Shown: in pieces, positions 15,854 through 23,136 of the stretch | How the letters are laid out: each line of letters opens with the position of its first letter | Position numbering within the stretch: the stretch's first letter is position 1 | NCBI GenBank assembly: GCA_946612175.1 | Contig: CAMOEO010000007.1 | Location: forward strand, 1-23,136 | DNA length: 23,136 bases | Reading direction: 5' to 3' | Source of the DNA: an uncultured Verrucomicrobiota bacterium | Lineage (GTDB): Bacteria > Verrucomicrobiota > Kiritimatiellia > RFP12 > UBA3636 | Program-made: the position numbers and the translations under genes | Notes under the pieces: model-generated | What the model saw: only the letters and a program-made list of their open reading frames with translations | Told to the model about the DNA's origin: nothing | Database searches by the model: none

Positions 15854-16986
15854 GCAAGGATCCCGTCTACCGCGTCTTCGGCCTCGGCGGCGCCGGCGGC
15901 CGCATCGCCAATGCCGTCGCCCGCGCCACGGCGGGCCGGCTCCCGGCCTACGCCGTGGACTGCGACACCGCGGCCCTCGCCGAGCTGCCCGCCTGCCAGC
16001 CGCTGCGGCTCGACGACCTGCCCGCGACGGGCGCCGGCGGCGACGCCGCCAAGGTGACCTCCGCCGCGCGCGCGCAGTCCGAGCGCTTCCACCGCGCCCT
16101 GGAGGACGTCTCGATGGCCGTCGTCGTCGCCGGGCTCGGCGGCGGCGCCGGATCCGGCCTTCTCCCCGTGCTGCTGGACGTCTGCTCGGAGCGCAACGTC
16201 CGGACGATGGTGTTCCTGGTGCGCCCGTTCGCGTTCGAGGGGACGGACCGCCTCCGCGCCGCCGGCTCGGCGCTCTCCGCCGTCGAGGACCGCGGCGACC
16301 TGCGCATCGTCGTCTCCAACGACGAGCTCGTCGCCGACCTTCCGCAGGGCGCGACGGTCGAGGAGGCGTTCGCCGCCGCCACGCGCACGCTCGCGGACGG
16401 CGTCTCCCTCTTCTGGCGGCTCGGCGCGCACCCCGCGCACCTCGCGCTCGACCCCGGGCTGCTGCTCTCGTTCGCCGTCACGGGGCGCGGCCACGTCGAC
16501 TTCGCGTCGGGCGTCGCCACGGGGCCGGACCGCCTCTCCCTGGCGCTCGGGCGCGTGCTCGAGGGCAGGGGACTCGGCCTCTCGCGCCGCGCCGAGGGCG
16601 CGCGCGCCGCGCTCGTCGGCGTCGTCGGCGGGCGCGACCTGCGCCTCGCCGAGGTCGGCGACGCCGTCCGCAACGTCGCCGCGATCCTCCCGCCCGGCGC
16701 GCCCGTCCACCTCTCCGCCGTGCTCGAGCCCGAGGCCGAGGGGACGCTCGGCCTCGTCGTCCTCCTCTTCCGCCGCTGGGCCACGGCCGAGCGCGAGGAG
16801 GCGATCGAGAACGCCGCCGCCGCCGCGCCCGCGGACGGCTCCCCCGCGCCGCGGCACCTCGTCGACGCCTACGGCCGCCCGATGTCCGGCCGCTTCGACG
16901 GCGTCGCGCCGTCGCTCGGCCCCAACGGCGAGAACCTCGACGACCCCACCTACCTGCGCCGCAACCTCCACATCGACTTCGACTAG
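15850..16986 (+). CDS. ftsZ: Divergent FtsZ, tubulin-like division GTPase
   Basis: This 378-residue protein aligns with FtsZ throughout but is divergent. Nucleotide-site pieces are T1 GLGGAGGRIANAV (11-23, Arg18 where FtsZ has Asn), T2 VDCDTAAL (36-43), T3 TGAGGDAAKV (60-69), T4 GLGGGAGSG (95-103), T5 RPFAFEG (125-131) and T6 VSNDEL (155-160). The T7 region (about 197-220) lacks the canonical NxDFxD: aligned by spacing it reads ALDPGLL, and the alternative HVDFAS also lacks the second catalytic Asp. GTP hydrolysis may therefore be weak or altered. After the core (to about 310) come a 50-residue linker and a conserved C-terminal peptide, DDPTYLRRN (364-372), matching the FtsA-binding consensus. 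GGGAGG (15835-15840) lies 9 nt before ATG. The ATGA overlap with ftsA implies coupling. Confidence 0.92.
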   Translation: MSKDPVYRVFGLGGAGGRIANAVARATAGRLPAYAVDCDTAALAELPACQPLRLDDLPATGAGGDAAKVTSAARAQSERFHRALEDVSMAVVVAGLGGGAGSGLLPVLLDVCSERNVRTMVFLVRPFAFEGTDRLRAAGSALSAVEDRGDLRIVVSNDELVADLPQGATVEEAFAAATRTLADGVSLFWRLGAHPAHLALDPGLLLSFAVTGRGHVDFASGVATGPDRLSLALGRVLEGRGLGLSRRAEGARAALVGVVGGRDLRLAEVGDAVRNVAAILPPGAPVHLSAVLEPEAEGTLGLVVLLFRRWATAEREEAIENAAAAAPADGSPAPRHLVDAYGRPMSGRFDGVAPSLGPNGENLDDPTYLRRNLHIDFD

Positions 16987-17006
16987 CACGAAAGGATTCC
17001 CCCGCC

Positions 17007-17795
17007 ATGAAATGGACCGTCCGCAAGTTCCGCCAGTGCAAGGGCGGCGAGCCCCTCGGGCTCGTGACCGCCTACGACTTCCTCACCGCCCGCATGGCGC
17101 AGCGCGCCGGCGTGCCGCTCGTGCTCGTCGGCGACTCGCTCGCCACGACCGCGCTCGGGCATCCGACGACGCTCCCCGCGACGATGGACGTCATGGTCCA
17201 TCACGCGGAGGCCGTCCGCCGCGGCGCCCCCGACGCGCTCGTCGTCGGCGACATGCCGTTCCTCTCCTACGCCACGATCCCCGACGCCCTCCGCAACGCG
17301 GGGCGCTTCCTGCGCGAGGCGGGTTGCGACGCCGTGAAGCTCGAGGGCGGCGTCTCCAAGGCCGCCGCGATCCGGGCGCTCGTCGAGGAGGGCATCCCCG
17401 TCCAGGCCCACATCGGGCTGCAGCCGCAGTCCGTCAAGTCGACCGGCTACGCCGTCCGCGGCCGCACGCCCGAGGACGCCGCCGCGCTCGAGGCGGACCT
17501 CGACGCGGTCGTCGCCGCGGGCGCGTTCTCGGTCGTGCTCGAATGCGTCGTCCCGGAGGTCGCCGCCGCGCTCACCGCGCGCTCGGAGGTCCCGACGATC
17601 GGCGTCGGCTCCGGCTCCTCCTGCGACGCGCAGTACCTCGTCCTCGCCGACCTGCTCGGCCTCGGCGACGGCCCCGCGCCGAAGCTCGCCAAGGCCTACG
17701 CCCGCCTCGCCGACGACGCCGTCGCGGCGATCTCCGCCTACCGCGCGGAGGTCGCCTCCCGGGCCTTCCCCGACGCCGCGCACTCCTACGGCTAA
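17007..17795 (+). CDS. panB: 3-methyl-2-oxobutanoate hydroxymethyltransferase PanB
   Basis: The 262-residue cytoplasmic enzyme adds a hydroxymethyl group from methylenetetrahydrofolate to alpha-ketoisovalerate, the first committed step of pantothenate synthesis. It has the family's TAYDFLTARMAQRAG start, magnesium ligands Asp43 (VGDSLA) and Asp82 (VGDMPF), Glu113 (KLEGG), His135 (PVQAHIGLQPQS), the catalytic Glu179 (VLECVVPEV) and GVGSGSSCDAQYLVLADLLGL near the C-terminus. Length is normal. A weak AAAGGA lies 10 nt before ATG 17007. It is 20 nt downstream of ftsZ, so probably the last gene of the pyrH-to-panB cluster. panC and panD are not nearby. Its stop codon is 9 nt from that of the convergent glycosyltransferase gene. 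Confidence 0.97.
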   Translation: MKWTVRKFRQCKGGEPLGLVTAYDFLTARMAQRAGVPLVLVGDSLATTALGHPTTLPATMDVMVHHAEAVRRGAPDALVVGDMPFLSYATIPDALRNAGRFLREAGCDAVKLEGGVSKAAAIRALVEEGIPVQAHIGLQPQSVKSTGYAVRGRTPEDAAALEADLDAVVAAGAFSVVLECVVPEVAAALTARSEVPTIGVGSGSSCDAQYLVLADLLGLGDGPAPKLAKAYARLADDAVAAISAYRAEVASRAFPDAAHSYG

Positions 17796-17804
17796 CGCGG
17801 CGGA

Positions 17805-20651
17805 TCACTCGATCCGGACGGTCCAGGGGAGCTCGATCGAGCGGTTGCGGACGGCGATCCCCGGCCCCGGGCGGACGGGGAAGAACCGGCGCGAGTCGAG
17901 GTGGCGGCGCAGACCGACCTCGACGGTGTACTCCCCCGGAGGGGCGTCCTTCGGAACCCGGAAGGGGAACAGGAGGGAGTCGTAGCCGGGCAGGTCGGGC
18001 GCACCGATCGAGCGGTCCGGACGCGGGAGGGGCGCCCCGGTCGGGAAGACGGTGCGGCCGTCCTTCCGGAACCCGACGATGACCCAGCCGCCGTCTGGCC
18101 GGACGTCGCGGCGGGGGGATCGGAAGAGGAACCCGATCCGGGCGGTTTCGCCCCGCTTCAGAACCGGCGGGAACACCGGGCAGCCGACCAGCTCGATGCG
18201 GCCGTCGAGGAAGGAGGCGGGGGCCTCGCGCCCCGGTTCGACGGGCGGCGCCAGAGGACGGTCCACGGCGAGACGCCCTCCGACGAACCGCAGGCATCCA
18301 CCCGTCCGCTCGAACGTCTCCGCCGCCGGTCCGGGCTTCTCGTCCGCGAGATAGATCGCGGCTCCGCCGGTCACCGTCTTCGACGGGGAGAGCCCGGCCT
18401 CGGCGAACGCGGCCTCGGTTTCGCCCGCGAGCGCCTCGGGGACGACGACCAGGCTTTTCTCCCTCGGGTCGAGCCGCGTGCGGGCGTCGTAGGCGCGGAC
18501 GTAGTTCGCGCTTCCGATGGCGTCCATGTCGAGGGTCGGGTCGCGGGGCATCCCGCCAAGGATCCCCGCGAGCCAGCGGTCGGCGAAGAGCCGGACCGGC
18601 CCGGGGCCGGCGCGAACCCCGCGGACGGCCTCGGCGACGGCCGCCGCGTCGAGGGGGGGCGTCCGGGCCGGCCCGAGCAGCCGGAGCTCGTTGACCAGGG
18701 GGAGGCCGCCCGGGCGAAGCCCGAGGAAGGTCACGCGGATGCGCCGCAGCGTGCGCGGCTTCCAGCGCAGGACCCAGCGGTCGTCCGTCCCTCCCAGGTA
18801 GAACCGCTCCCCCGACCAGAACCAGCCCCGCCGCCGCTCTTCCCGCGACAGGGGCGAGAGGGCGCCGTCGGGGCCGATCTCCTCCGCGGACCATCCGTGG
18901 GCCTTGCCGTCGCGACGGCAGGTGGCGACGAGGCCCCAGACCTCCGTCGGCTCCCGCAGCTCGATGTCGTAGGCGACGGCGCCCTCCGGATCCGCGGTGT
19001 CGCGGAGGAAGGTGGCGACGTTGCCGTCGAGCAGCGCCCCGGTGCCGTCGATGCCGTCCGGCGTCGCGATGCGCGCGACGGCGCCGCGCGGAAGGACGTC
19101 CGCTCGCGGAGGCGGCCGGATGCCGTGGTGGACCGGCACGTCCCCTCCCGTGCGGGAGAGGGAAGAGGAGCCCCCGGTCGCGTCGAGAAACGCGGAGAAC
19201 GACGCATGGTTTCCGGCGACGGAGGGGAACGGCTCCCGTTCGAGCGCGTCCAGGTACCGCTGGTGCCGACCGCCCTGCGGCGTCACGAGGCAGACGCGCT
19301 CGTCCGTCGCCCAGTTCGCGGGGAAGTGGATGTAGTCGGCGAACGCCGGGCGGTCGAGCCCCGGGACGTCGGGCCAGCGGCGGAAGTCCGCCTGGCGCAC
19401 CTCCGAGCCTTGCCGGATGGAGCGAAGCAGAGGGAGGCCCAGCCGCAGCTCCAGGCCGGCATAGGCGGCGGCGCCGGCGACGGCGACCGCCGCGGCGGCG
19501 ATCGGGCGGCTCCTCCGCTCCGCCGCCGCGCGGACGAACTCGGCCAGCCCCGTCGCGGTGATCAGGACCGCGCCGGGCACGAGCGGCACGAAATAGCGCG
19601 GGCTCTCCGTCGTCCCGAACGACGAGAAGGCGTAACCGGCCCAGAACGCCGCGGTGCCGATTCCGACGGCGGCCGCGGCCGGGGCGAGCGCCCGCGCCCG
19701 GCGCCGTCCGGAAAGCAGGAGCCCCGCGACCGCGAGCGCGAACAGCGCCAGCAGGAGCCAGGGCAGCGACGACGCCCAGAAGCTCCAGGCGCCGCCGAAG
19801 TCGCCCGCGAACGCGGCGATCCGGTCTCCGAAGGCGTTCCGGATCGCCTTTTCGGCGTTCGGGCGGTGGCCGCCCGATTCGAAGCAGAGGGAGGCCCAGC
19901 CGTGCCGCGCGTTCCAGACCCACCACGGCAGGCTCCCCGCGGCGAACGCGGCGGCGCCGGGGAGCCAGGCCCGCCACGAGAAGACGCGGAGCCCGGTCCG
20001 GCCGAGCAGGACGAGGGCCGCCCCGAAAAGCACGGGGAGGGCGAGCCAGTCGTTCCAGAACGCGAGGCCGCAGACGAGGCCGAACGCCGCGAACGCGCGG
20101 CTCCGGATCCTTCGGGAGCCGGGCGCCGCGAAGACGGGGGAGACGGACGCGATCCACAGCCCGGCGACGCAGAGCAGGGAGACGAGCGCGTAGCCGCCCC
20201 GCGGCGAGACGAGGTAGTGCGTCCAGACGTACGGCCCGGGGACGGCCAGCAGCAGCGCCAGCGCCGCCGCAAGGCGTCCGGAAAGCCGCTTCGCCAGCAG
20301 CGCGAGCGCGAGGACCGCCGCGAATCCCGGAATCGTCGCGCCGAGGCTCGCGACGAAGGGGCCGTCCCCGAACAGCCGGCAGAGCAGGGCGCTGAACGCA
20401 GGCTCGAGCGATCCCATGTAGGCCTGTCCGTAGAAGAAGACGGGGAACCCCCGCCCGTGCGCGATGTCGCGCGCCATCGTGACGACGATCGCGTAGTCGG
20501 GGCTGATGTTGAGGCAGAGCGCCGCGGTCGCCCACAGGAGCCAGAGGCCCGCCGCAAGGGCGAGCAGGAGGAGGGCGATCCGCGGTGCCCGGCCCTTCCG
20601 GTCGCCGGATGGATTCGAGGGGACGGGCGGCTGGCTCGGATCGGGGCGCAT
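17805..20651 (-). CDS. GT-C-type membrane glycosyltransferase with fused discoidin-like domain
   Basis: This 948-residue inner-membrane protein resembles the PMT/ArnT (GT39/GT83) class, which use polyprenyl-phosphate sugars outside the membrane. Residues 24-48 form the first helix. The first external loop holds SPDYAIVVTMARDIAHGRGFPVFFYGQAYMGS in successive pieces at 50-81, with Asp52 the candidate catalytic acid. About ten hydrophobic segments continue to residue 400. A long soluble part follows. Residues about 520-660 look like an F5/8 type C (discoidin) fold: ALLDGNVATFLRD, AYDIELREPTEVWGLVAT, WVLRWKPRTLRRIRVTF, NELRLLG. The C-terminal region (about 790-948) looks like an Ig-type beta domain (VFPPVLKRGETARIGFLF, PPGEYTVEVGLR). 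ATG 20651 is the first plausible start, 41 nt after the upstream glycosidase gene, without a Shine-Dalgarno site. Sugar and acceptor are unknown. Confidence 0.85.
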   Translation of the reverse strand: MRPDPSQPPVPSNPSGDRKGRAPRIALLLLALAAGLWLLWATAALCLNISPDYAIVVTMARDIAHGRGFPVFFYGQAYMGSLEPAFSALLCRLFGDGPFVASLGATIPGFAAVLALALLAKRLSGRLAAALALLLAVPGPYVWTHYLVSPRGGYALVSLLCVAGLWIASVSPVFAAPGSRRIRSRAFAAFGLVCGLAFWNDWLALPVLFGAALVLLGRTGLRVFSWRAWLPGAAAFAAGSLPWWVWNARHGWASLCFESGGHRPNAEKAIRNAFGDRIAAFAGDFGGAWSFWASSLPWLLLALFALAVAGLLLSGRRRARALAPAAAAVGIGTAAFWAGYAFSSFGTTESPRYFVPLVPGAVLITATGLAEFVRAAAERRSRPIAAAAVAVAGAAAYAGLELRLGLPLLRSIRQGSEVRQADFRRWPDVPGLDRPAFADYIHFPANWATDERVCLVTPQGGRHQRYLDALEREPFPSVAGNHASFSAFLDATGGSSSLSRTGGDVPVHHGIRPPPRADVLPRGAVARIATPDGIDGTGALLDGNVATFLRDTADPEGAVAYDIELREPTEVWGLVATCRRDGKAHGWSAEEIGPDGALSPLSREERRRGWFWSGERFYLGGTDDRWVLRWKPRTLRRIRVTFLGLRPGGLPLVNELRLLGPARTPPLDAAAVAEAVRGVRAGPGPVRLFADRWLAGILGGMPRDPTLDMDAIGSANYVRAYDARTRLDPREKSLVVVPEALAGETEAAFAEAGLSPSKTVTGGAAIYLADEKPGPAAETFERTGGCLRFVGGRLAVDRPLAPPVEPGREAPASFLDGRIELVGCPVFPPVLKRGETARIGFLFRSPRRDVRPDGGWVIVGFRKDGRTVFPTGAPLPRPDRSIGAPDLPGYDSLLFPFRVPKDAPPGEYTVEVGLRRHLDSRRFFPVRPGPGIAVRNRSIELPWTVRIE

Positions 20652-20692
20652 GGTGGCGGAAATCCGGAATCGGTGGCGGGGTGCGGGAGGAC

Positions 20693-23029
20693 CTAGGGCT
20701 TCGGGGCCTGGGGAAGCGGCTCGGCGGCGGCGGCAGGGCGCAGGACGGCCGTGCCGCCCTTCGGAACGCGGACCTCGAGCACCGCGGCGGGTTTGAGCTT
20801 CTTGACCGTGCCGTCTTCGCGAACGAGCTCGCAGGCGGCGCCGCCCCACGGGCTCGCGAGGCGCACGAGCGCCGCGCCGGCCGCGGCGCGCAGCGTCACG
20901 GGGCCGACGACGCCGGCCTTGCGCGCGGCGGAGACGAGCACGCCGCCCGGCGCGCGGATGCCGTCGAAGGAGACGTCGAGCCACCGCGCGGGCGCGCCGC
21001 GGAAGAGGTGCAGCACGCCGCGCTTCTCGAGGAGCAGCATCTGCAGGATCGCCGTCGCGGCGGCTTCGCCCGCGTCGAGCTGCATGATCTCCGGGCGCGG
21101 CGGATAGGCGGGGCCGTCGTTGGAAGCGGCGGGCATGCCCATGAGCGAGAAGCCGCTCATCCGCGTGTCGTGCAGCGTGCCGTAGCCCTCGTTGGTGAAC
21201 GCGCGCTCCCAGATCTCGAGCAGCAGCTCGGCCATGTCGGCGTTGCCGACGCGCGTCTGGAGGATCGACGCCCACGGCATGCACCAGCCGGTCCAGAGCG
21301 CGTAGCCGCGCCACATCCAGTTGCCGTAGCTGTGGTTCACGATCCTGCGCCACGCCTCGTCGTCGCAGTCGATCGTGTCGAACGGGAAGATCGCGGCGAG
21401 GTGCGAGTGGTGGCGGTGCGTCTCGACGAGATCGAGGCCGTCCCAGAGGCCGATGTGGCGGGAGCCGCCCGCGGCGGGCACGAGCGCGGCCTTGGGGAGC
21501 TTTTCGAGCAGCTCCGCCCAGCGCGGGTCGGGCTCCTCGCGCAGGCGCGCGGCGGCGTCCCGCAGGTCCTCGGCGAGGCGGTGCGCGGCGGCGAGCTGGA
21601 ACGAGGCGTTGGCGCCCCAGGCGTCCATCGACGCGCCGCGGAACTCGGGCGAGGTGCCGACGGGCAGCCGGAGCGCGCCGTCCGGCGTGCGCTCGAGCAT
21701 CGCCCAGAGGACGTTGAACGCGCCCTTCATGAACGGCAGCGCGCCGCGCGCGACGAACTTGCGGTCGCCGCCGCCGTAGCGCACGTACTGCCACATCATG
21801 TCGGCCATCCACATCGTCGAGCCGTGGTCCATCATGCCGGTCCAGAAGCTCGCGCTCATCGCCTTGCCGGTGTCGTCCACCGCGTGCGGGAGCATCACGC
21901 CGTCGTCGATCCCGACGAAGACCTTCGCGTTGTGCCGCAGGCGCGGCTCCCACGAGAGGACCAGGTCGAAGATCGGCCGCAGACGCTCCAGCGCGTTGCC
22001 GCCGTAGGCCGGCCAGTAGCACTCCTGCACGTTGATGTTGAAGTGGTAGTCGCCGCCCCACGGCGGGCACTGGTAGTCCTCGTACCACGGCCCCTGCAGC
22101 GGGCAGGGCGCGCCGGCGGGCTCGCCCGGGTCGGCGGTCGCGCCGCCGAACTTGTACATGCCGAGCTCCCAGAGATACTGCAGCGTCGGGTTCGGAAGGT
22201 CGAGCCTCGGGACGCCCGCCCAGTAGGCGGCCCACGCCTCCGCGGTGCGCGCGAAGAGCGCGTCGGCGCCGGTTTCGGCGGCGGCGCGCGCCGCGGCACG
22301 GGCGGCGTCGAGCGCGCGCAGCGCGGCCGTGACGGAGAGCGGGTTGCCGCCGCGCCGGGCGGCGGCGAAGAGCGCGCGCGGCGCGCGGACGAACGCGAGG
22401 CCGACCGCGGGATCGTGCGGGAGGGGCTGCGCGAAGCCGTCGGGCTCGACCGTGGGCGGCGCGAAGCCGCGCCCCTCGAGCTGCTCGCGCGCGATCGGGT
22501 TCTCCCATGCGGGGACGGCGCGCACGGCGGGCTCGAGACCGGCGGGCAGCGCGACCGCGACGGCGCCCGTGGCGCGGTCGAGGACGATGCGGAACGACGG
22601 GTTCGAGAGCCGCCCCGCGCGGCCGCGCGTGCGGACCTCGACGAACGCGGCGCGCGTGTCGAGGCGCGCCGTGTCGAGCGCGAGGCCCTCGGGGAGCGTC
22701 AGCTCCAGGCGGCCGACGGGCAGCAGCTGGGGCGTCTTCGCCGTCGGCGGGAAGATCGCCTTGAGCGCGGCCTCGTCCTTCGCCTCGAGCGCGCGGCGGA
22801 TGGCGCCGTAGGACTGGCCCTCGCGCCATTCCGCGCCGCCGTCGTGGTCCCAGAGCGTCGTGGACCCGAACGTGAGCTTGAGCGTCGCGCCCTCGCCCCA
22901 GACCATCAGGCCGGTCGAGGAATTGCCGAGGAGCGGGCCCGTATGCGGGCGGGGGAGGGGAAAGTGCCAGACGGGAAAGTCGGTCTTGGCAAGCCGCACG
23001 GGAGCGGTCTTGGAGGAATGCGTGCTCAT
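20693..23029 (-). CDS. Glycoside hydrolase resembling family GH95 (alpha-L-fucosidase/galactosidase-like)
   Basis: The 778-residue protein has the layout of clan GH-L (alpha/alpha)6 enzymes. An N-terminal beta domain (GPLLGNSSTGLMVWGEG, TFGSTTLWDHDGG) precedes the helical barrel. Motifs that align with GH95 are HFNINVQECYWPAY (Asn331 and Asn333, matching the two catalytic asparagines), TSPEFRG (Glu462, candidate acid), THRHHSHLAAIFPF (537-550) and MQLDAGEAAATAILQMLL (Asp652). GVLHLFRGAPARW and a C-terminal beta domain end the protein. GH95 members release alpha-L-fucose or alpha-L-galactose by inversion. No signal peptide is visible, so it may act on imported oligosaccharides, unlike most exported GH95 enzymes. 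It is the first gene of a two-gene unit with the glycosyltransferase. Exact substrate unknown. Confidence 0.85.
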   Translation of the reverse strand: MSTHSSKTAPVRLAKTDFPVWHFPLPRPHTGPLLGNSSTGLMVWGEGATLKLTFGSTTLWDHDGGAEWREGQSYGAIRRALEAKDEAALKAIFPPTAKTPQLLPVGRLELTLPEGLALDTARLDTRAAFVEVRTRGRAGRLSNPSFRIVLDRATGAVAVALPAGLEPAVRAVPAWENPIAREQLEGRGFAPPTVEPDGFAQPLPHDPAVGLAFVRAPRALFAAARRGGNPLSVTAALRALDAARAAARAAAETGADALFARTAEAWAAYWAGVPRLDLPNPTLQYLWELGMYKFGGATADPGEPAGAPCPLQGPWYEDYQCPPWGGDYHFNINVQECYWPAYGGNALERLRPIFDLVLSWEPRLRHNAKVFVGIDDGVMLPHAVDDTGKAMSASFWTGMMDHGSTMWMADMMWQYVRYGGGDRKFVARGALPFMKGAFNVLWAMLERTPDGALRLPVGTSPEFRGASMDAWGANASFQLAAAHRLAEDLRDAAARLREEPDPRWAELLEKLPKAALVPAAGGSRHIGLWDGLDLVETHRHHSHLAAIFPFDTIDCDDEAWRRIVNHSYGNWMWRGYALWTGWCMPWASILQTRVGNADMAELLLEIWERAFTNEGYGTLHDTRMSGFSLMGMPAASNDGPAYPPRPEIMQLDAGEAAATAILQMLLLEKRGVLHLFRGAPARWLDVSFDGIRAPGGVLVSAARKAGVVGPVTLRAAAGAALVRLASPWGGAACELVREDGTVKKLKPAAVLEVRVPKGGTAVLRPAAAAEPLPQAPKP

Positions 23030-23036
23030 GCCCTCC

Positions 23037-23066
23037 AGTATATCCTTCGCCGCCGTCGAAAATCCA
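23037..23066 (-). promoter_or_regulatory. Promoter-like element abutting the glycosidase start codon
   Basis: Read on the minus strand, TATACT (23042-23037) is a five-of-six -10 hexamer, with a weak TGGATT (23066-23061) 18 nt upstream. Transcription would begin at about 23030, next to the ATG at 23029. The sequence TATACTGGAGGGCATG nearly repeats the Rrf2 start region. GGAGG lies only 2 nt from ATG, too close for an ordinary Shine-Dalgarno. The remaining 23067-23136 shows no gene or structure I can support. Confidence 0.45.
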
Positions 23067-23136
23067 GCAAAATCCCCTCGCCCCGCGTTGCGCCATAATT
23101 CCTGTTACCCAAATCGCGACGGAGAACTTTTAGGTT

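Noticed and set aside
17805..23096. A single 1763-codon open frame on the minus strand spanning both the glycosidase and the glycosyltransferase
   Set aside because: The part upstream of 20651 is Arg/Pro-rich translation of the glycosidase gene in a wrong frame. The real glycosidase lies in another frame with clear GH95-like motifs, and the transferase starts at ATG 20651.

Overview
The window is about 23 kb of very GC-rich, gene-dense bacterial chromosome. An lpxK gene (lipid A), a lipoprotein amidase and a large secreted protein with autotransporter-type repeats indicate a Gram-negative cell envelope. The gene order, the divergent FtsZ and the PA14/Fn3/autotransporter-repeat surface protein suggest the PVC superphylum, most likely a Kiritimatiellota/Verrucomicrobiota-like (possibly gut or metagenome-derived) organism. 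That assignment is inference from gene content; no rRNA is present. I found no tRNA, CRISPR array, insertion sequence or phage gene.

Layout. 1-142 is a regulatory leader with a palindrome over a candidate promoter. 143-4438 (+) encodes a 1431-residue secreted surface protein. 4503-5625 (+) is a two-gene unit: an Rrf2-type, probably Fe-S-sensing regulator and an SGNH esterase. 5643-9147 (-) is a tight operon transcribed lpxK > ruvB > N-acetylmuramoyl-L-alanine amidase lipoprotein. A divergent promoter region (9148-9352) separates it from a TIM-barrel sugar isomerase-like gene (9353-10183, +). From 10290 to 17795 (+) runs a housekeeping cluster: pyrH, frr, a Pro/Ala-rich one-pass membrane protein, ddl, ftsQ, ftsA, a divergent ftsZ and panB. 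The last two genes (17805-23029, -) are a glycosidase resembling family GH95 and a multi-spanning GT-C-type glycosyltransferase with a discoidin-like domain fused to its C-terminal half.

How the genes fit together. ddl-ftsQ-ftsA-ftsZ is the end of a classical dcw cluster, coupled here to pyrH-frr and panB. ddl/ftsQ overlap by 10 nt and ftsA/ftsZ by 4 nt, so co-expression is likely. FtsA keeps a membrane-binding C-terminal helix, and the tubulin homologue keeps a C-terminal FtsA-binding-type peptide, although its T7 catalytic loop is degenerate. The membrane protein between frr and ddl carries about ten short basic motifs and has no recognised family.

The most unusual non-coding feature is in the pyrH-frr spacer: three different short tandem arrays (7-bp, 7-bp and 8-bp periods) stacked head to tail, with much lower GC than the surroundings, the first sharing its first base with the pyrH stop codon. 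Another is a nearly identical 16-bp element that places a -10-like hexamer directly against the ATG of two unrelated genes (4490-4505 + and 23042-23027 -), suggesting leaderless or near-leaderless transcripts.
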